From Inia geoffrensis (lineage: Eukaryota > Chordata > Mammalia > Artiodactyla > Iniidae): a DNA stretch of 64,000 nucleotides. The position numbers and the translations under genes were made by a program. The notes under the pieces are model-generated. The model was not told where the DNA came from and ran no database searches. It saw only the letters and a program-made list of their open reading frames with translations. Location: contig CM070901.1 in assembly GCA_036417435.1 (NCBI GenBank), forward strand, positions 4,252,001 through 4,316,000, read 5' to 3'. Shown here one piece after another: positions 46,958-59,595 of the stretch. Positions within the stretch are counted from its first letter, which is position 1. The number at the start of each line of letters is the position of its first letter.

Positions 46958-47545
46958 TAACTTTTATATCATTCTTTAATAATAATTTACTGATGGGATG
47001 TGCATGTCTATTGGTCACAGAGAACATCTCAAACTTTATTAGCTATCAGGTTGGACACCACCACCCTCATTTCCTGTTCCACACTGATTTTCACATAGTA
47101 CTCTTTTTTTTTTTTCATCAGAGAAAACACCCAAAACCAAACTTTGTGTACGTAAGACGTCATCAAAGAAATGTAGCTCGATCCAGAAACTGGTAAAGAC
47201 CTCAAGCTATGATTTTGTGCAGGATCTGATAGATGTCTCTGTGTTTGCCTTGAAATTTTTAAATATCCCACTGTACTACTGTGAGTTTGATGTGATGTCC
47301 CAGGGTAAATTGGTGCAGTTTGGGAACTACAGTTTTATGCTAAAGAATTGGAATTGTTCATATTATGGGGAGTGATCCAGGGATTTAAAGGTGGTGAGTA
47401 ATGTAGTCTTAGAAATATCAGTGTGGGAGGAGACTGGAGAAAAGCACGAATAGAGGAGACAGGTTCATAGGTGGTGGCAGCAGTGTAGGAAATGTACTAA
47501 AAGCTAAAGCAAAGCCGTGGCAGAGGCGGTAGAGAGGAGGACGGT
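46958..47545. other. Non-coding DNA
   Basis: No gene is recognised. Positions 47400-47545 resemble the start of a decayed antisense L2-like fragment. Confidence 0.4.
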
Positions 47546-48103
47546 GGTGGTGTGGAGGGAAGGAGCCGCGGTGGCTTTGTAACTTGGCTTCTCCATCCTT
47601 TGACAATCTGCCCGTCTAAAACTGTCAGGGCCCCTCTACTTGAACCCGGGTTCTGTGGCTACTTGAACTATAGAACACGGTGGCAGTGCCAGTTTCTGCA
47701 CGTGGGCCTTAAGATCCTGACGGCTTCCCTTCTGTCCATGGGGTGCTTGTTCTCAGGACTCACTTCCTTTCTCGTGGGTGCTCATTCCTCCTACGATGAG
47801 GAAGCTAACGGGCAGGGGCGCCCACATGGAGAACATGGCTCTCTGGCCTCAGGCCCAGCTGAGCTCAGCCACAGCCAACACCAACTTGTCAACCACCTGA
47901 GCGGTTGAGCCATCTTGAAGTCTACCCTCCGGCCCCTGGTCCAGCCACCCCAGCTGATGCTGCACAGGGCACAGATGAGCTGGGCCCTCTGAGCCCTCAC
48001 TTCTTTGCAGATTCATGAGCAAAAGAAATTCATGAGTGGCTTGTTTTAAGCCACTGGGTTATGGGGTGTCCTGTTACATATCAAGAGAAAACGGACACAT
48101 AAG
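47546..48103 (+). mobile_element. MLT1-class LTR, older subtype
   Basis: The right end 'ggcttgttttaagccactgg' (48040 on) and 'gtcctgttacatatcaagag' match the MLT1 3' terminus. The GC-richer body contains 'tgagctcagccacagccaac'. No retroviral coding sequence is attached. Confidence 0.65.
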
Positions 48104-48109
48104 CGAATA

Positions 48110-48970
48110 TTTATTTCAGATGTTTTATGAGCCCAATACTGTTTGAAGTGCTTTTTTTCCCCCCCATGGTTACATTTACTTTTCTTCTCTTTTCTTTTTT
48201 TTTATTGGAGTATAGTTGCTTCACGCTGCTGTGTCAGTTTCTGCTGTACAGCAAAGTGAATCAGCCACATGTATACATATATTCCCTATTTTATGGATTT
48301 CCTTCCCGTTTAGGTCACCACAGAGCACCGAGTAGAATTCCCTGTGCTATACAGTAGATTCCCATTAGTTATCTATTTTATACATGGTATTGTATATATG
48401 TTAATCCCAATCTCCCAATTCATCCCACCAACCCCCCGCCCTGCCTTTCCCCCTTGATATCCATACATTTGTTCACTACATCTGTGTCTCTATTTCTTCT
48501 TTGCAAATAAGATCATCTATACCATTTTTCTAGATTCCACATATATGCATTAATATACGATATTTGTTTTTCTCTTTCTGACTGACATACGTCACTCTGT
48601 ATAAGTCTCTAGGTCCACCCACGTCTCTGCAAATGGCACAATTTCATTCCTTTTTACAGCTGAGTAATATTCCATTGCATATATGTACCACATCTTCTTT
48701 ATCCATTCCTCTGTTGATGGACATTTAGGTTGCTTCCATGACCTGGCTAATGTAAATAGTGCTGCAATGAACATTGGGGTGCCTGTATCTTTTTGAATTA
48801 TGGTTTTCTCTGGGTATATGCCCAGGAGTGGGATTGCTTATGTGAAGGTATCACTTCATCTTCTTAACAAATATTATGGATACCTCTGTTTGATTTATGA
48901 GAAAACTGAAGCCTAGGACACTTTCCCAAGGTCATGCAACTAATTAGTGATGAACAGGAGACAGGAAGGC
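48110..48970 (-). mobile_element. MIR SINE, antisense, interrupted by an L1
   Basis: 'ttatgagcccaatactgttt' at the left and 'gaaaactgaagcctaggaca' with 'cccaaggtcatgcaactaat' at the right are consecutive in antisense MIR. The L1 at 48196-48840 sits between them. Confidence 0.65.
48196..48840 (-). mobile_element. 5'-truncated L1, antisense
   Basis: T-rich tail, then 'attggagtatagttgcttca' through the antisense 3' UTR and the last codons of ORF2, to 'cccaggagtgggattgctta'. Its text is close to the 19.36-kb copy, so it belongs to the same L1 branch. Confidence 0.93.
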
Positions 48971-49640
48971 TGGAGGTGAGAAACCCAAAGACGGGGACTC
49001 CCTGGCAAGTGCAGGGTGTCCATGGTGTCGTTGCCTGATGTAATAAATATAAGAACACAGGAATGTGTAGGAAATATAGAAAAAGGGTAAAGCAGGTTTG
49101 GAAGGAAAATGGTATTTGTAGGTTTGGACATTTAGGTGAGGACGCCTAAGATCAGTTGACTGTGTGAGTCTAGGATTCAAAGGAGAATTCAGAGCAGGAG
49201 ACAGAAACTTGCAAACTACTAAAAGATAAATGATCGTACAACCCTTAACAGCTGATGCAATCACACAGGAAAAGAGTGCAGATTTAGAGAGTAAGAAGAG
49301 GATGACACCCTGATTGTGATAAGATTTATGATTTGAAGAAAGAAGGAGAAAAGAAAATGCAGAGAGGCAAGAGGAAAACAATAAAAAGTGGAGAAGTTCA
49401 AGGGAGAAGATAGTTCCAACAAAAGGAGAGATTGGCCAATATTTTCAAGCTCTACAGGAAGGACAAGTGACCAAATGCCTGGCAAAGAAGTGAACTTGGC
49501 AATGGAGCTTTGAGTATCATGGCAGGGCTGGAAGATGGACCCCAGCGGACGAGAGATGAATGAGAAGGGACAAATTGCAAACAGTGAGGAATGTCTTGTG
49601 AGACATTTCTTTGCTTGAAAAGGATGGAAAATAATACAAC
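48971..49640 (-). repeat. Ancient L2-like element, antisense
   Basis: Purine-rich sequence with 'gtgaggacgcctaagatcag' and 'gagagattggccaatatttt' in the antisense L2-like pattern. Overlapping minus-strand ORFs up to 145 codons are Ser/Leu-rich shadows of this tract. Confidence 0.4.
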
Positions 49641-50160
49641 TGAAATGACTTATGTAAAAAGCTATCTATGGGCTCATGTAACTAAAACATCCAGAAATAT
49701 TTCTGGCTTCAGCCGCTGCTGGACTCAGCCACACTGGTGATGTCACCAGGATCCAGTTTCTCTCCATTTCCACGCCCATCTTCCATGTTTGCTCCCTTCT
49801 CAGCTGGCCTCTCCTTTTATTGGCAGACAGCCTGTTGCAGCTCCAGGACTATCTATTTCCAGGTTTCAAGCCCTTGGGGAAAATATCTACTTTCTCAATA
49901 ACTCAAACAAAATTCCTTGGGTCTAATTGATTCTAACTGGCCCAACTTGGGTCATGTGTCCATCTCTGAATCCATCAGTATTGCCTGTGAGATTGGTTAG
50001 ATAAGGTTGAGATCACAAAGAGGCAGGAGGGCCTGGTTCCTCAGAGGGCAGTCAGGTACTAGTTACCCAAAGCAGCAAGAAGGGATGCTAGCAGCAAAAA
50101 CAAGTCAGTCAACATAGCAACTATGAACTGCCATCGTAGGAAGCTTGGCTGCAGAGGCAA
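49641..50160. repeat. Medium-reiterated repeat, family not assigned
   Basis: The text 'gttgcagctccaggactatc' and 'tggcccaacttgggtcatgt' followed by 'catctctgaatccatcagta' belongs to a moderately repeated mammalian element that I recognise but cannot name with confidence. The end of the stretch looks unique. Confidence 0.4.
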
Positions 50161-50172
50161 GAAAAAAGAGAG

Positions 50173-51261
50173 CATGGAGGTTCCTCAGAAAACTAAAAAT
50201 AGAATTACCATATGATCCAGCAATCCTACTCCTGGGCATATACCTGGACAAAACTATAATTCAAAAAGATACACACACCCCTATGTTCATAGCAGCACTA
50301 TTCACAGTATCCAAGGCATGGAAACAACCTAAATGTCCATTGACGGATGAAGAAGACGTGGTACATATATACAATGGCATACTACTCAGCCATAAAAAAG
50401 AATGAAATAATGCCATTTGCAACAACATGGATGCAACTAGGGATTATCATACTAAGTGAAGTAAGTCAGAAAGAGAAAGACAAACACCATATGAGACCAC
50501 TTACATGTGGAATCTGAAATATGACACAAATGAACCCACCTACGAAACAGAAACAGAATCAGGGACACAGAGAAGAGACTGGTGGTTGCCAAGGGGGAGG
50601 GGGTTGGGGGAGGGATAGAGTGGGAGGTTGGGATTAGCAGATGCAAACTATTACATATAGAATGGATAAATAACAAGGTCTTACTGCACAGCACAGAGAA
50701 CTATACTCAATATCCTATGATAAATCATAATGGGACAGAACATATTAAAAAAGAATGCGTATATATGTATAACTGAATCACTTTGCTGTACAGCAGAAGT
50801 TAACACAACATTGTAAATCAACTAGACTTCAGTTAAAATAATATTGATCAGGGCTTCCCTGGCAGCGCAGTGGTTAAGAATCCATCTGCCAATGCAGGGG
50901 ACGTGGGTTCGAGCCCTGGTCCGGGATGATCCCACATGCCACAGAGCAACTAAGCCCATGCACCACAACTACTGAGCCTGCACTCTAGAGCCTGCGGGCC
51001 ACAACTACTGAAGCCCACGTGCCTAGAGCCTGTGCTCTGCAACAAGAGAAGCCACCGCAATGAGAAGCCCATGCACCGCAACGAAGAGTAGCCGCCTCTC
51101 GCCACAACTAGAGAAAGACTGCACGCAGCACCAAAGACCCAATGCAGCCAAAAATTAAAATAAATTAATTATATATGTATAACTGAATCACTTTGCTGTA
51201 CAGCAGAAATTAACACAACACTGTAAATCAACTGTACTTCAGTTAAAAATATATTGATAAA
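50173..51261 (+). mobile_element. 5'-truncated L1, its 3' end split by a SINE
   Basis: It begins in the ORF2 C terminus ('catggaggttcctcagaaaa', reading MFIAALF), passes through the 3' UTR, and has its last 90 bp present twice: 50761-50850 and 51171-51260, 83 of 90 identical. A CHR SINE lies exactly between them. The outer A/G-rich flanks (aaaaaagagag at 50162-50172 and 51262-51272) may be the L1 target-site duplication, but simple sequence makes this uncertain. Confidence 0.88.
50851..51170 (+). mobile_element. Full-length CHR-type SINE
   Basis: It starts 'gggcttccctggcagcgcag', with the B box ggttcgagccc near 50907-50917 and a body that passes 'gagaagcccatgcaccgcaa' and ends 'cagccaaaaattaaaataaa'. 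At 320 bp it is the long form. It shows no short target-site duplication, only the 90-bp L1 repeats. Confidence 0.94.
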
Positions 51262-51279
51262 AAAAAAGAGAGAGAGAGA

Positions 51280-53492
51280 ACTGTAGTTAGAGTGGGGTCC
51301 AATGAGAATTTTAGGAGAAAGAAACAGCTGAAACAGAGAGGTTGACGATGTCAGGAGGGAAATGGATGAAATAAACCACTGAGGAGAGAGGGAGTTGGCA
51401 ACAGCTGGCAGGATTCGCTTTGAGCTAGAGAAGGGATGCCTCTTCCCCTAAGGCCAGACAGAGGGTGGGTACCGACATAAAGAGGTCTTTAGATGGAGGA
51501 GAAGCAAGTTTAGGAATTGATGCCTCCTGACTTCTGTCTTAGCTGTGATTTAGGAAAGAAGCATTTGTGCAGAGAATGAGAAGGAAGAGTTAGCAGGGGA
51601 GGAATGGGACAGTTTCTGTGGGACAACGGGAGAGTTTAGACATGCAGACAAGTTGCTGGATGACAGTATTACATTTTAAAACAACATCATCCCCAGCTTA
51701 ATTTTCTGTACTATTAATGTCATCAGGAATATCAGTGAATAAAACAGAACATAAACATCAACTCATAGAGTGGAAACTTGGGATAAAGTTATGCTAAAAC
51801 GTGGAGATATTTTTATTCACTTGTTGGCTAGCACAGGGATTATCATAGTGAGAAATCTTTGTTGGGAAAATTGATTACAAAATTCCCTTGGGATTCTGAG
51901 ACCTCGAGTGTCCTCCATGTGGGTGGAGCTGATCTACTGAATACAAGGACAGGAGTATTTCTTTGTTTCTTGAAGAGTGAGAAGAAAATGAGAAGAAAAA
52001 AAAAAACCACAAAGAAGACAGCAAACTGAGAAAAGACTGCATTCTTTTTTATGTGACCTTCAAACCTTTAGTGAAATTTCTAAACTTTTTAAATGATTGG
52101 TAAAAGCAGTTTTTGTTTTGTTTTCCTGTATGTTCATGAAGGACTGCGTTTCCAAGCTGGGGTGATGCGAGCAGAATTGGGGCAGGGCTGTGAACGTGAA
52201 AGAGGGATCCTGGAGATGCCCGGCTGGATCCCTGTGAGTGCCAGGAAGGCTCTGGAATTGCTTGGTCTGTTAAATTGAACTTCTCTCAGAGGGAATATTC
52301 ACCAGTGAACATATGTATTTTTCTGGTCATCCTCTTACATTTATTTAAGTAATAGCAGAAAAGAGAAGTCATATGGGTAAAATAAAATGTAAACCAGATT
52401 TTATTTACCATGACACATAACCATTTAGTTCATAGAAATTATTATTGGGACTCGACTCCATTGGCAAAATGTCTCTATAACATTCAGCTCTGTGTTTTTT
52501 CATTCAAATCTCTGTGGCTTTTTCTTTCAGGGACTGGCTGCACACTATCCAACAAGAGAATACTGGCTGTAATCGTTGAACGTCAGTCTACTACATCAGG
52601 CACTCCTTTCAGATGTGCATTGCTTTGAGGTTATGTACAACAAAATAGTAAATATATTGGTGTAAGATGGGGAGATTATGATGATCATTCCATGAACAAT
52701 TTTGTTCATTTGAGAAAAAAATAATGCTGTGTCACTGGTGCTATTTCCAGCTTTGGACTCTGGGAGGTCTAGGATATTACCATCCAAATTCACTAGTGTA
52801 ATTTCGTCCTCCCAGTAACCTGAGAGGAAGCAGGGAAGGGTGTTGGCCTTATTCTTATGCTTCCAGAGATAGAATAAGGGTCCAGGACCAGGGTCATGTG
52901 CCCAGTCATTTAGAGCTTCTCAAGCCAGGTATACTGCAAATAGAAGTGTGCCAAGAAATTTGGATCCCTGCAGCCTTCAGGCAACAGGAAATACTCACTA
53001 CAACTCCACTCCTTATTACAGATGCACACACACACACACACACACACATGCACGCAAGCAGGGAGCAGGTACTACTATGTACCAAAAAGTACCATTTTTT
53101 TTACTGTGCTTTGACAGGAAAATGTGATAGAGGGCATTAGAATCTGACTCTGAGCGTCGAACTGTTCACCCCACTGCCTCTTCAAGAAAACCATGGGATT
53201 CTTTTCCTGTAAGTTCATTTCTTATGAAAGGAGTGAAGCTTTATCCATATGTGTTTTCTTCATTCAATGCCTTCAGTATTTATTTAGATATTTAGCTGTA
53301 CAATGTGCCAGTCACTTTTCTGGGCCAAGGTGATACTTCAAGTCTCGATGGTGACAAACAATCAGTGGTCACTGGTGGGAAGATAACAGTGAATCTGTTT
53401 CCAAGTCCATTAACATCTGTCGAGTCAAAGAAAGAGTCCCACTTATCGTTCCTGACCTGACACCAAATCTTACAAATCACCTATGGCAGATG
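51280..53492. other. Mostly unique DNA with a CA repeat
   Basis: The first 400 bp are purine-rich and weakly L2-like. A (CA)n microsatellite lies at about 53022-53048. No gene is recognised. Confidence 0.45.
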
Positions 53493-53858
53493 GTGGCTAT
53501 AGACTGAATGTCTGTGTCCCCCCAAAAGTCATATGTTGAAAACTTCATGCCCAGTGTGATTTTAGTAATAAGGTTTTGGGGAGATAATGGTAGGGGATGG
53601 AGCCTTTGGGGGACGATTAGGTCATGAGGGCAGAGCCCTTATTAAAGAGGCCTGAGAAAGGTCCCTTGTCCCTTCCTCCATGTGAGGTTACAGCCCAAAG
53701 ACGACGATCTAGGAAGTGGGCCTTCACCAGACACTGAATCTGCTAGCACCTTGATCTTGGACTTCTCAGCCTCCAGAACCGTGAGAAGTACTTTCTGTTG
53801 ATTATAAGCCACCCAGTCTGTGGGGTTTTATTTGAGCAGCCTGAATTAGTGAACACAA
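53493..53858 (+). mobile_element. MaLR LTR (MST/MLT1 type), sense
   Basis: The whole length is recognisable: 'ctatagactgaatgtctgtg', 'aagtcatatgttgaaaactt', 'gattaggtcatgagggcag', 'accttgatcttggacttctc' and 'ttataagccacccagtctgt'. A solo LTR with no internal sequence. Confidence 0.88.
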
Positions 53859-53884
53859 ATTCCTCCATTCCAGTATATCAGACC

Positions 53885-54285
53885 CTCACATTTGTCTTTG
53901 TCACTTCTCTTACCCAGAGGTGGTGTCTGTTTCTCTACCCCCTTGAATCCAGGCTCTATTTGTGACTTGCTAAGACCAATAGAAGGTGGAAGAAGTGATG
54001 CAGCCAGATTCCAGAGCCCAGATCCTCAAAGGCCTCATCATCTCTATCTCGAGCCTCTTGGAGTGTTCCCCTAGGCTACCGTGGCATAGAGAATTCCAGG
54101 ACAGGAAACTACTTGGAGGAAGGGTCCCAACGGTCCCAGCTGAGAACAGAAAATGAAAGGAGTAGCATGAAGGATCCCAGGTGAAGCCAGCTAACCCATA
54201 GAATTGTGAGAAATTATTGTCACTGCTTTAAGTCACTGTCTTTGGGGGTGTTTGTTACGCAGCAGTAGGTAACTGAGAACTCTAG
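53885..54285 (+). mobile_element. MLT1-class LTR, older subtype
   Basis: The right end 'ctttaagtcactgtctttgg' with 'tgtttgttacgcagcagtag' is the MLT1-type terminus; the left side is decayed. It lies directly after the previous LTR, but they are different subtypes, so this is not a provirus. Confidence 0.65.
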
Positions 54286-54529
54286 GGAGATGCCGGAGTA
54301 TGTGTAGAGCTGCCAATCATTTTCACAGTCAGATACTTGGAAGACATAAATAAGACAACGACATTTTTAGATTCTTTCTACATCGCAATGGGGTCTCAGA
54401 TTTACTGGTCTTTTCTGAAAGTCACTTTCGAATGTGCAATCAAATATTTTGCTTTTGGCAACAGTTCAATTATGCAATTTTTTTCCAAATGGGAAAAATG
54501 TAGATGACTTATGACTGTGCTTTTTGGCA

Positions 54530-56800
54530 ATGAAAAAGCTATTGGATGTCACAAAGAAAGAAAACTACAGGCCAATATCACTGATGAACATAGATGCAAA
54601 AATCCTCAACAAAATACTAGCGAACAGAATCCAACAGCACATTAAAAGGATCATACACCATGATCAAGTGGGGTTCATTCCAGGAATGCAAGGATTCTTC
54701 AATATACGCAAATCAATCAACATGATACACCATATTAACAAATTGAAGGAGAAAAACCATATGATCATCTCAATAGATGCAGAGAAAGCTTTTGACAAAA
54801 TTCAACACCCATTTATGATAAAAACCCTGCAGAAAGTAGTCATAGAGGGAACTTTCCTCAACATAATAAAGGCCATTTATGATAAACCCACAGCCAACAT
54901 CATCCTCAATGGTGAAAAACTGAAAGCATTTCCACTAAGATCAGAAACAAGACAAGGTTGCCCACTCTCACCACTCTTATTCAACATAGTTTTGGAAGTT
55001 TTAGCCACAGCAATCAGAGAAGGAAAAGAAATAAAAGGAATCCAAATCGGAAAAGAAGAAGTAAAGCTGTCACTGTTTGCAGATGACACGATACTATACA
55101 TAGAGAATCCTAAAGATGCTACCAGAAAACTACTAGAGCTAATCAATGAATTTGGTAAAGTAGCAGGATACAAAATTAATGCACAGAAATCTCTGGCATT
55201 CCTATACACTAATGATGAAAAATCTGAAAGTGAAATCAAGAAAACACTCCCATTTACCATTGCAACAAAAAGAATAAAATATCTAGGAATAAACTTACCT
55301 AAGGAGACAAAAGACCTGTATGCAGAAAATTATAAGACACTGATGAAAGAAATTAAAGATGATACAAATAGATGGAGAGATATACCATGTTCTTGGATTG
55401 GAAGAATCAACATTGTGCAAATGACTCTACTATCCAAAGCAATCTACACATTCAATGCAATCCCTATCAAACTACCACTGGCATTTTTCACAGAACTAGA
55501 ACAAAAAGTTTCACAATTTGTATGGAAACACAAAAGACCCCGAATAGCTAAAGCAATCTTGAGAACGAAAAACGGAGCTGGAGGAATCAGGCTCCCTGGC
55601 TTCAGACTGTACTACAAAGCTACAGTAATCAAGACAGTATGGTACTGGCACAAAAACAGAAATATAGATCAATGGAACAGGATAGAAAGCCCAGAGATAA
55701 GCCCACGCACATACGGTCACCTTATCTTTGATAAAGGAGGCAGGAATGTACAGTGGAGAAAGGACAGCCTCTTCAATAATTGGTGCTGGGAAAACTGGAC
55801 AGCTACATGTAAAAGTATGAGATTAGATCATTCCCTAACACCATACACAAAAATAAGCTCAAAATGGATTAAAGACCTAAATGTAAGGTCAGAAACTATC
55901 AAAGTCTTAGAAGAAAACATAGGCAGGACTCTCTATGACATAAATCATAGCAAGATTCTTTTTGACCCACCTCCTAGAGAAATGGAAATAAAAACAAAAA
56001 TAAACAAATGGGACCTAATGAAACTTCAAAGCTTTTGCACAGCAAAGGAAGCCATAAACAAGACCAAAAGACAACCCTCAGAATGGGAGAAAATATTTGC
56101 AAATGAAGCAACTGACAAAGGATTAATCTCCAAAATTTATAAGCAGCTCATGCAGCTTAATAACAAAAAAACAAACAACCTAATCCAAAAATGGGCAGAA
56201 GACCTAAATAGACATTTCTCCAAAGAAGATATACACACTGCCAACAAACACATGAAAGAATGCTCAACATCACTAATCATTAGAGAAATGCAAATCAAAA
56301 CTACAATGAGATATCATCTCACACCAGTCAGAATGGCCATCATCAAAAAATCTAGAAAAAATAAATGCTGGAGAGGGTGTGGAGAAAAGGGAACCCTCTT
56401 ACACTGTTGGTGGGAATGTAAATTGATACAGCCACTGTGGAGAACAGTATGGAGGTTCCTTAAAAAACTACAAATAGAACTACCATATGACCCAGCAATC
56501 CCACTACTAGGCATATACCCTAAGAAAACCATAATTCAAAAAGAATCATGTACCAAAATGTTCATTGCAGCTCTATTTACAATAGCCCGGAGATGGAAAC
56601 AACCTAAGTGTCCATCATGGGATGAATGGATAAAGAAGATGTGGCACATATATACAATGGAATATTACTCAGTGATAAAAAGAAATGAAATTGAGCTATT
56701 TGTAATGAGGTGGATAGACCTAGAGTCTGTCATACAGAGTGAAGTAAGTCAGAAAGAGAGAGACAAATACCGTATGCTAACACATATATATGGAATTTAA
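54530..56800 (+). CDS. L1 ORF2, 5'-truncated but open: reverse transcriptase and C-terminal domain
   Basis: LINE-1 ORF2 protein copies L1 RNA into DNA at a nicked target. This copy lacks the endonuclease domain; the element starts just where the reverse transcriptase domain begins ([17 protein letters not shown]). From an ATG at 54530 the frame is open for 756 codons, against about 1,275 for a full ORF2, with no stop or frameshift. The first 5-6 codons come from flanking host DNA. The catalytic motifs are present: motif [10 protein letters not shown] with Asp at residue 83, and motif C FADD at residues 183-186. The C-terminal cysteine motif is C613-x3-C-x7-H-x4-C630. The stop, right after IYGI, is the normal ORF2 end. 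There is no L1 promoter, so expression would need a neighbouring promoter. I treat it as a mobile-element ORF and not a host gene. Confidence 0.9.
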   Translation: MKKLLDVTKKENYRPISLMNIDAKILNKILANRIQQHIKRIIHHDQVGFIPGMQGFFNIRKSINMIHHINKLKEKNHMIISIDAEKAFDKIQHPFMIKTLQKVVIEGTFLNIIKAIYDKPTANIILNGEKLKAFPLRSETRQGCPLSPLLFNIVLEVLATAIREGKEIKGIQIGKEEVKLSLFADDTILYIENPKDATRKLLELINEFGKVAGYKINAQKSLAFLYTNDEKSESEIKKTLPFTIATKRIKYLGINLPKETKDLYAENYKTLMKEIKDDTNRWRDIPCSWIGRINIVQMTLLSKAIYTFNAIPIKLPLAFFTELEQKVSQFVWKHKRPRIAKAILRTKNGAGGIRLPGFRLYYKATVIKTVWYWHKNRNIDQWNRIESPEISPRTYGHLIFDKGGRNVQWRKDSLFNNWCWENWTATCKSMRLDHSLTPYTKISSKWIKDLNVRSETIKVLEENIGRTLYDINHSKILFDPPPREMEIKTKINKWDLMKLQSFCTAKEAINKTKRQPSEWEKIFANEATDKGLISKIYKQLMQLNNKKTNNLIQKWAEDLNRHFSKEDIHTANKHMKECSTSLIIREMQIKTTMRYHLTPVRMAIIKKSRKNKCWRGCGEKGTLLHCWWECKLIQPLWRTVWRFLKKLQIELPYDPAIPLLGIYPKKTIIQKESCTKMFIAALFTIARRWKQPKCPSWDEWIKKMWHIYTMEYYSVIKRNEIELFVMRWIDLESVIQSEVSQKERDKYRMLTHIYGI

Positions 56801-57170
56801 GGGAAAAAATGTCATGAAGAACCTAGCGGTGAAACAGGAATAAAGACACAGACTTACTAGAGAATGGACTTGAAGATATGGGGAGGGGTAAGGGTAAACT
56901 GTGACAAAGCGAGAGAGAGGCACGGAAATATATACACTACCAAATGTAAGGTAGATAGATAGCTAGTGGGAAGCCGCCGCATAGCACAGGGAGATCAGCT
57001 TGGTGCTTTGTGACCACCTGGAGGGGTGGGATAGGGAGGGTGGGACGGAGGGAGATGCAAGCGGAAGGAGATATGGGAACATATGTATATATATCTGATT
57101 CATTTTGTTGTGAAGCTGAAACTAACATACCATTGTAAAGAAATTATACTCCAATAAAGATGTAAAAAAA
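54547..57170 (+). mobile_element. Young 5'-truncated L1 (2.6 kb)
   Basis: It contains the 3' 60% of ORF2, the 3' UTR and an A11-type tail with the polyadenylation context 'ccaataaagatg'. The exact 14-bp target-site duplication aaaaagctattgga lies at 54533-54546 and 57171-57184. The intact duplication and intact frame indicate a recent insertion, perhaps the youngest in the window. Confidence 0.97.
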
Positions 57171-57184
57171 AAAAAGCTATTGGA

Positions 57185-59132
57185 AATATGCACATGATTT
57201 CTGAAGGCCCAAAGAATGAATTCATCTCACTACCTTTTCCGTTTTTATGTTACCTTTTCCCTCCTTCCAAGAGAAAGGGTGTAAATAATGATGCATTCAT
57301 TTTCCTTTAGATAAATTTGAACTCTTTTAAGAATCATTTTACTTCGCACGTCTTTAATGCAGAATAATATTTAAAGAAGAATTTTCACGAATAGAATACA
57401 AGAAAGCACGTTTTTATGGAAATCTTTTTTCTAAGAGTATAGCTGAAGGCAACCTCACTTCTGGGCTTTGTTAAGTTACATACATTTAATTGCCTGGAGC
57501 AGGTCTTCTAAAGTCAAGTTTACTAAAATATAGGACTATGGGACCATATTTTTTGGAAACAAGTTCTTTGCAAACATCTCATTTTATAATTTAATTGTAT
57601 CCGGACTCGGCAGAATGTGAATATTTTAAGAATGAAACCACTGATCTGAAAATAAATTGACATCAAATATACAATTCCTGCAAGTCTCCCAAATTAAGGT
57701 AATTTTTTGCACATTTAAATGTTACGACCATTCCTAACTCCCCCCAACCCCTACCTCATGAGCCTTTTAGCTCTTAAAACTGTCTGGAAACCAAACCATA
57801 CTTTAAATATTATTTTTATGGGAGAAAAATGAAAACACATTTCCCTTTTCTTTATGTGAGATGGGGCACCTTTGCATGACCCATGCAGTTTGCCAGGGAC
57901 CAGGAGTGGGCAGCTCAACTTCTGCGTGGTCCCCTACATACACGAAGTGACAACAGTCAGTCAATCTTACTTTCTAACCCCAGAACTCCTCTTCAAAATG
58001 ATCAATACTCCTGCCCTGATGGCAACTCCAGCTTAACTTTGCTCTCGTCAACAGACTCTGCTGCTCTTTTTTTTTTTTTACGTCCCACATGAGCTTAAGT
58101 AGCTTCATTTTAACTCTTTCAGAGCAAGCCCAGACCTGTTCGGTCAAGAACAGGGTGGGAGCAGGGATGGAGGGTACTTGTCAGAATAAATTACAATTTT
58201 TGGCAAAGTATCCATGTCTCTCACCCACTTAGGAACTAGAATATTGCCTTGTAAAAGCAGTGCAGGCTTCTGTTATGACTTAATTATGAGGCCAAAATAA
58301 GGATACCATTTTATAGGCTCTTTTAAGGTATATACATAAGATTTCCATCTTGGGACATATCAAAAGAGATTACATTTTTCCTAGCTGCCCGTGGGCTTGT
58401 TCTGATAACACCAACTCAGCAGATTGGCCCAGAACCCCAATCTCAAGGTCCCAGGGGGAATTTACACTGCGCATTTTCTTTGTCTACTTTCTCCTCCCCG
58501 TCAGTGAAAGGGTCATACACCTCAAGCCCCAGCCAGGAAATCACAGTTCCCACTCTTCCAACACAACGGCATCAGGGTCCCAAGAGAGGGGTAACGATGA
58601 TTAATCCCTGATGCTGGAGGAACTACAAGGCTGTCCAGCTATGAGAGACCCTTCTCGTGCCCCATCGAAGCCATTCTCACATGACTCACACGTAGGCTCT
58701 GTCTCACCTGGTCCCAGTGTCATTTGGAATTCCCGACCCCTACCCCAGCCTCTTACCTGAACTGTGCTGTATTGAGCTGGAAAATGGAGCAGATTGTATA
58801 ATCATGAAGAAGGGATATTTGGGCGAGAACATGGGCTGGTTGACACATTTCTGTAGGTCAAGACTGAATTCTTCACTGCATTTTAGACCTCAGTGATTAA
58901 TTTCTTTAGGATCAATAAACCCCTGGGAGATCTGGCTCATGACGTCAAACCTTAAGTGAGAGGGTTGTGAACCAGAAAACATATTTCGTATTTTAAAATA
59001 ATAAACATTAGTTGGCATGCCCCTAGGTGTTCAGTACATTTTTTTCCCCTTAAAGATGTTTATTGAGGAGACAAAACACCTAAGTGGCTTTGTACGTATA
59101 TGGGGTTCCTGGATGAGGGTGTATCCACAGAA
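57185..59132. other. Unique non-coding DNA
   Basis: No gene or young repeat is recognised. A T12-type run lies near 58068-58079. Confidence 0.5.
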
Positions 59133-59248
59133 TAAACCTCTTTAAACCAATCAGCTGCTCCGTTTCTTAGGTCCTGCCACCAGGATGCATTAAACCTCTT
59201 TAAACCAATCAGCTGCTCCGTTTCTTAGGTCCTGCCACCAGGGCGCAT
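59133..59248 (+). repeat. 58-bp tandem duplication containing a CCAAT box
   Basis: Units 59133-59190 and 59191-59248 agree at 56 of 58 positions. The two differences lie near the right end (aggatgcat versus agggcgcat). Each unit has AAACCAATCAGC, a perfect CCAAT context. No third copy and no flanking mobile element was seen. Confidence 0.96.
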
Positions 59249-59595
59249 CATCAGTTCTGGCAACTTACTGCCCTGGATTTTACCTAAGCTGCCTTACCAA
59301 TTTTAGGATCACACCAAGAATTAATTTATTTAATATGCTCTGAACAAGAGGTTGTATAGTGATCTACTACAGATGCCAATAACATTTTTTTTTCACTTAC
59401 ATTTGCACTGGATCTCAAGCTATTTGGATTTTGGAGGAAGGGGCAGGGTGAACTTAAAACTGAATCTAGACCTTCAGGTCAGGTAAGAATTTTACATTTC
59501 ATTTTATAATTAATCCTATTCTTTTATCAGAGTGCTGAGAAAATCTGTGAGGAATATAGCAAACGGACAAAAACAAGATAAAATATATAACTATC
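59249..59595. other. Unique non-coding DNA
   Basis: Nothing is recognised. Confidence 0.5.

Noticed and set aside
53493..54285. Two adjacent LTRs as the ends of a provirus
   Set aside because: They differ in subtype, lie in the same orientation only about 30 bp apart, and have no internal retroviral sequence between them.
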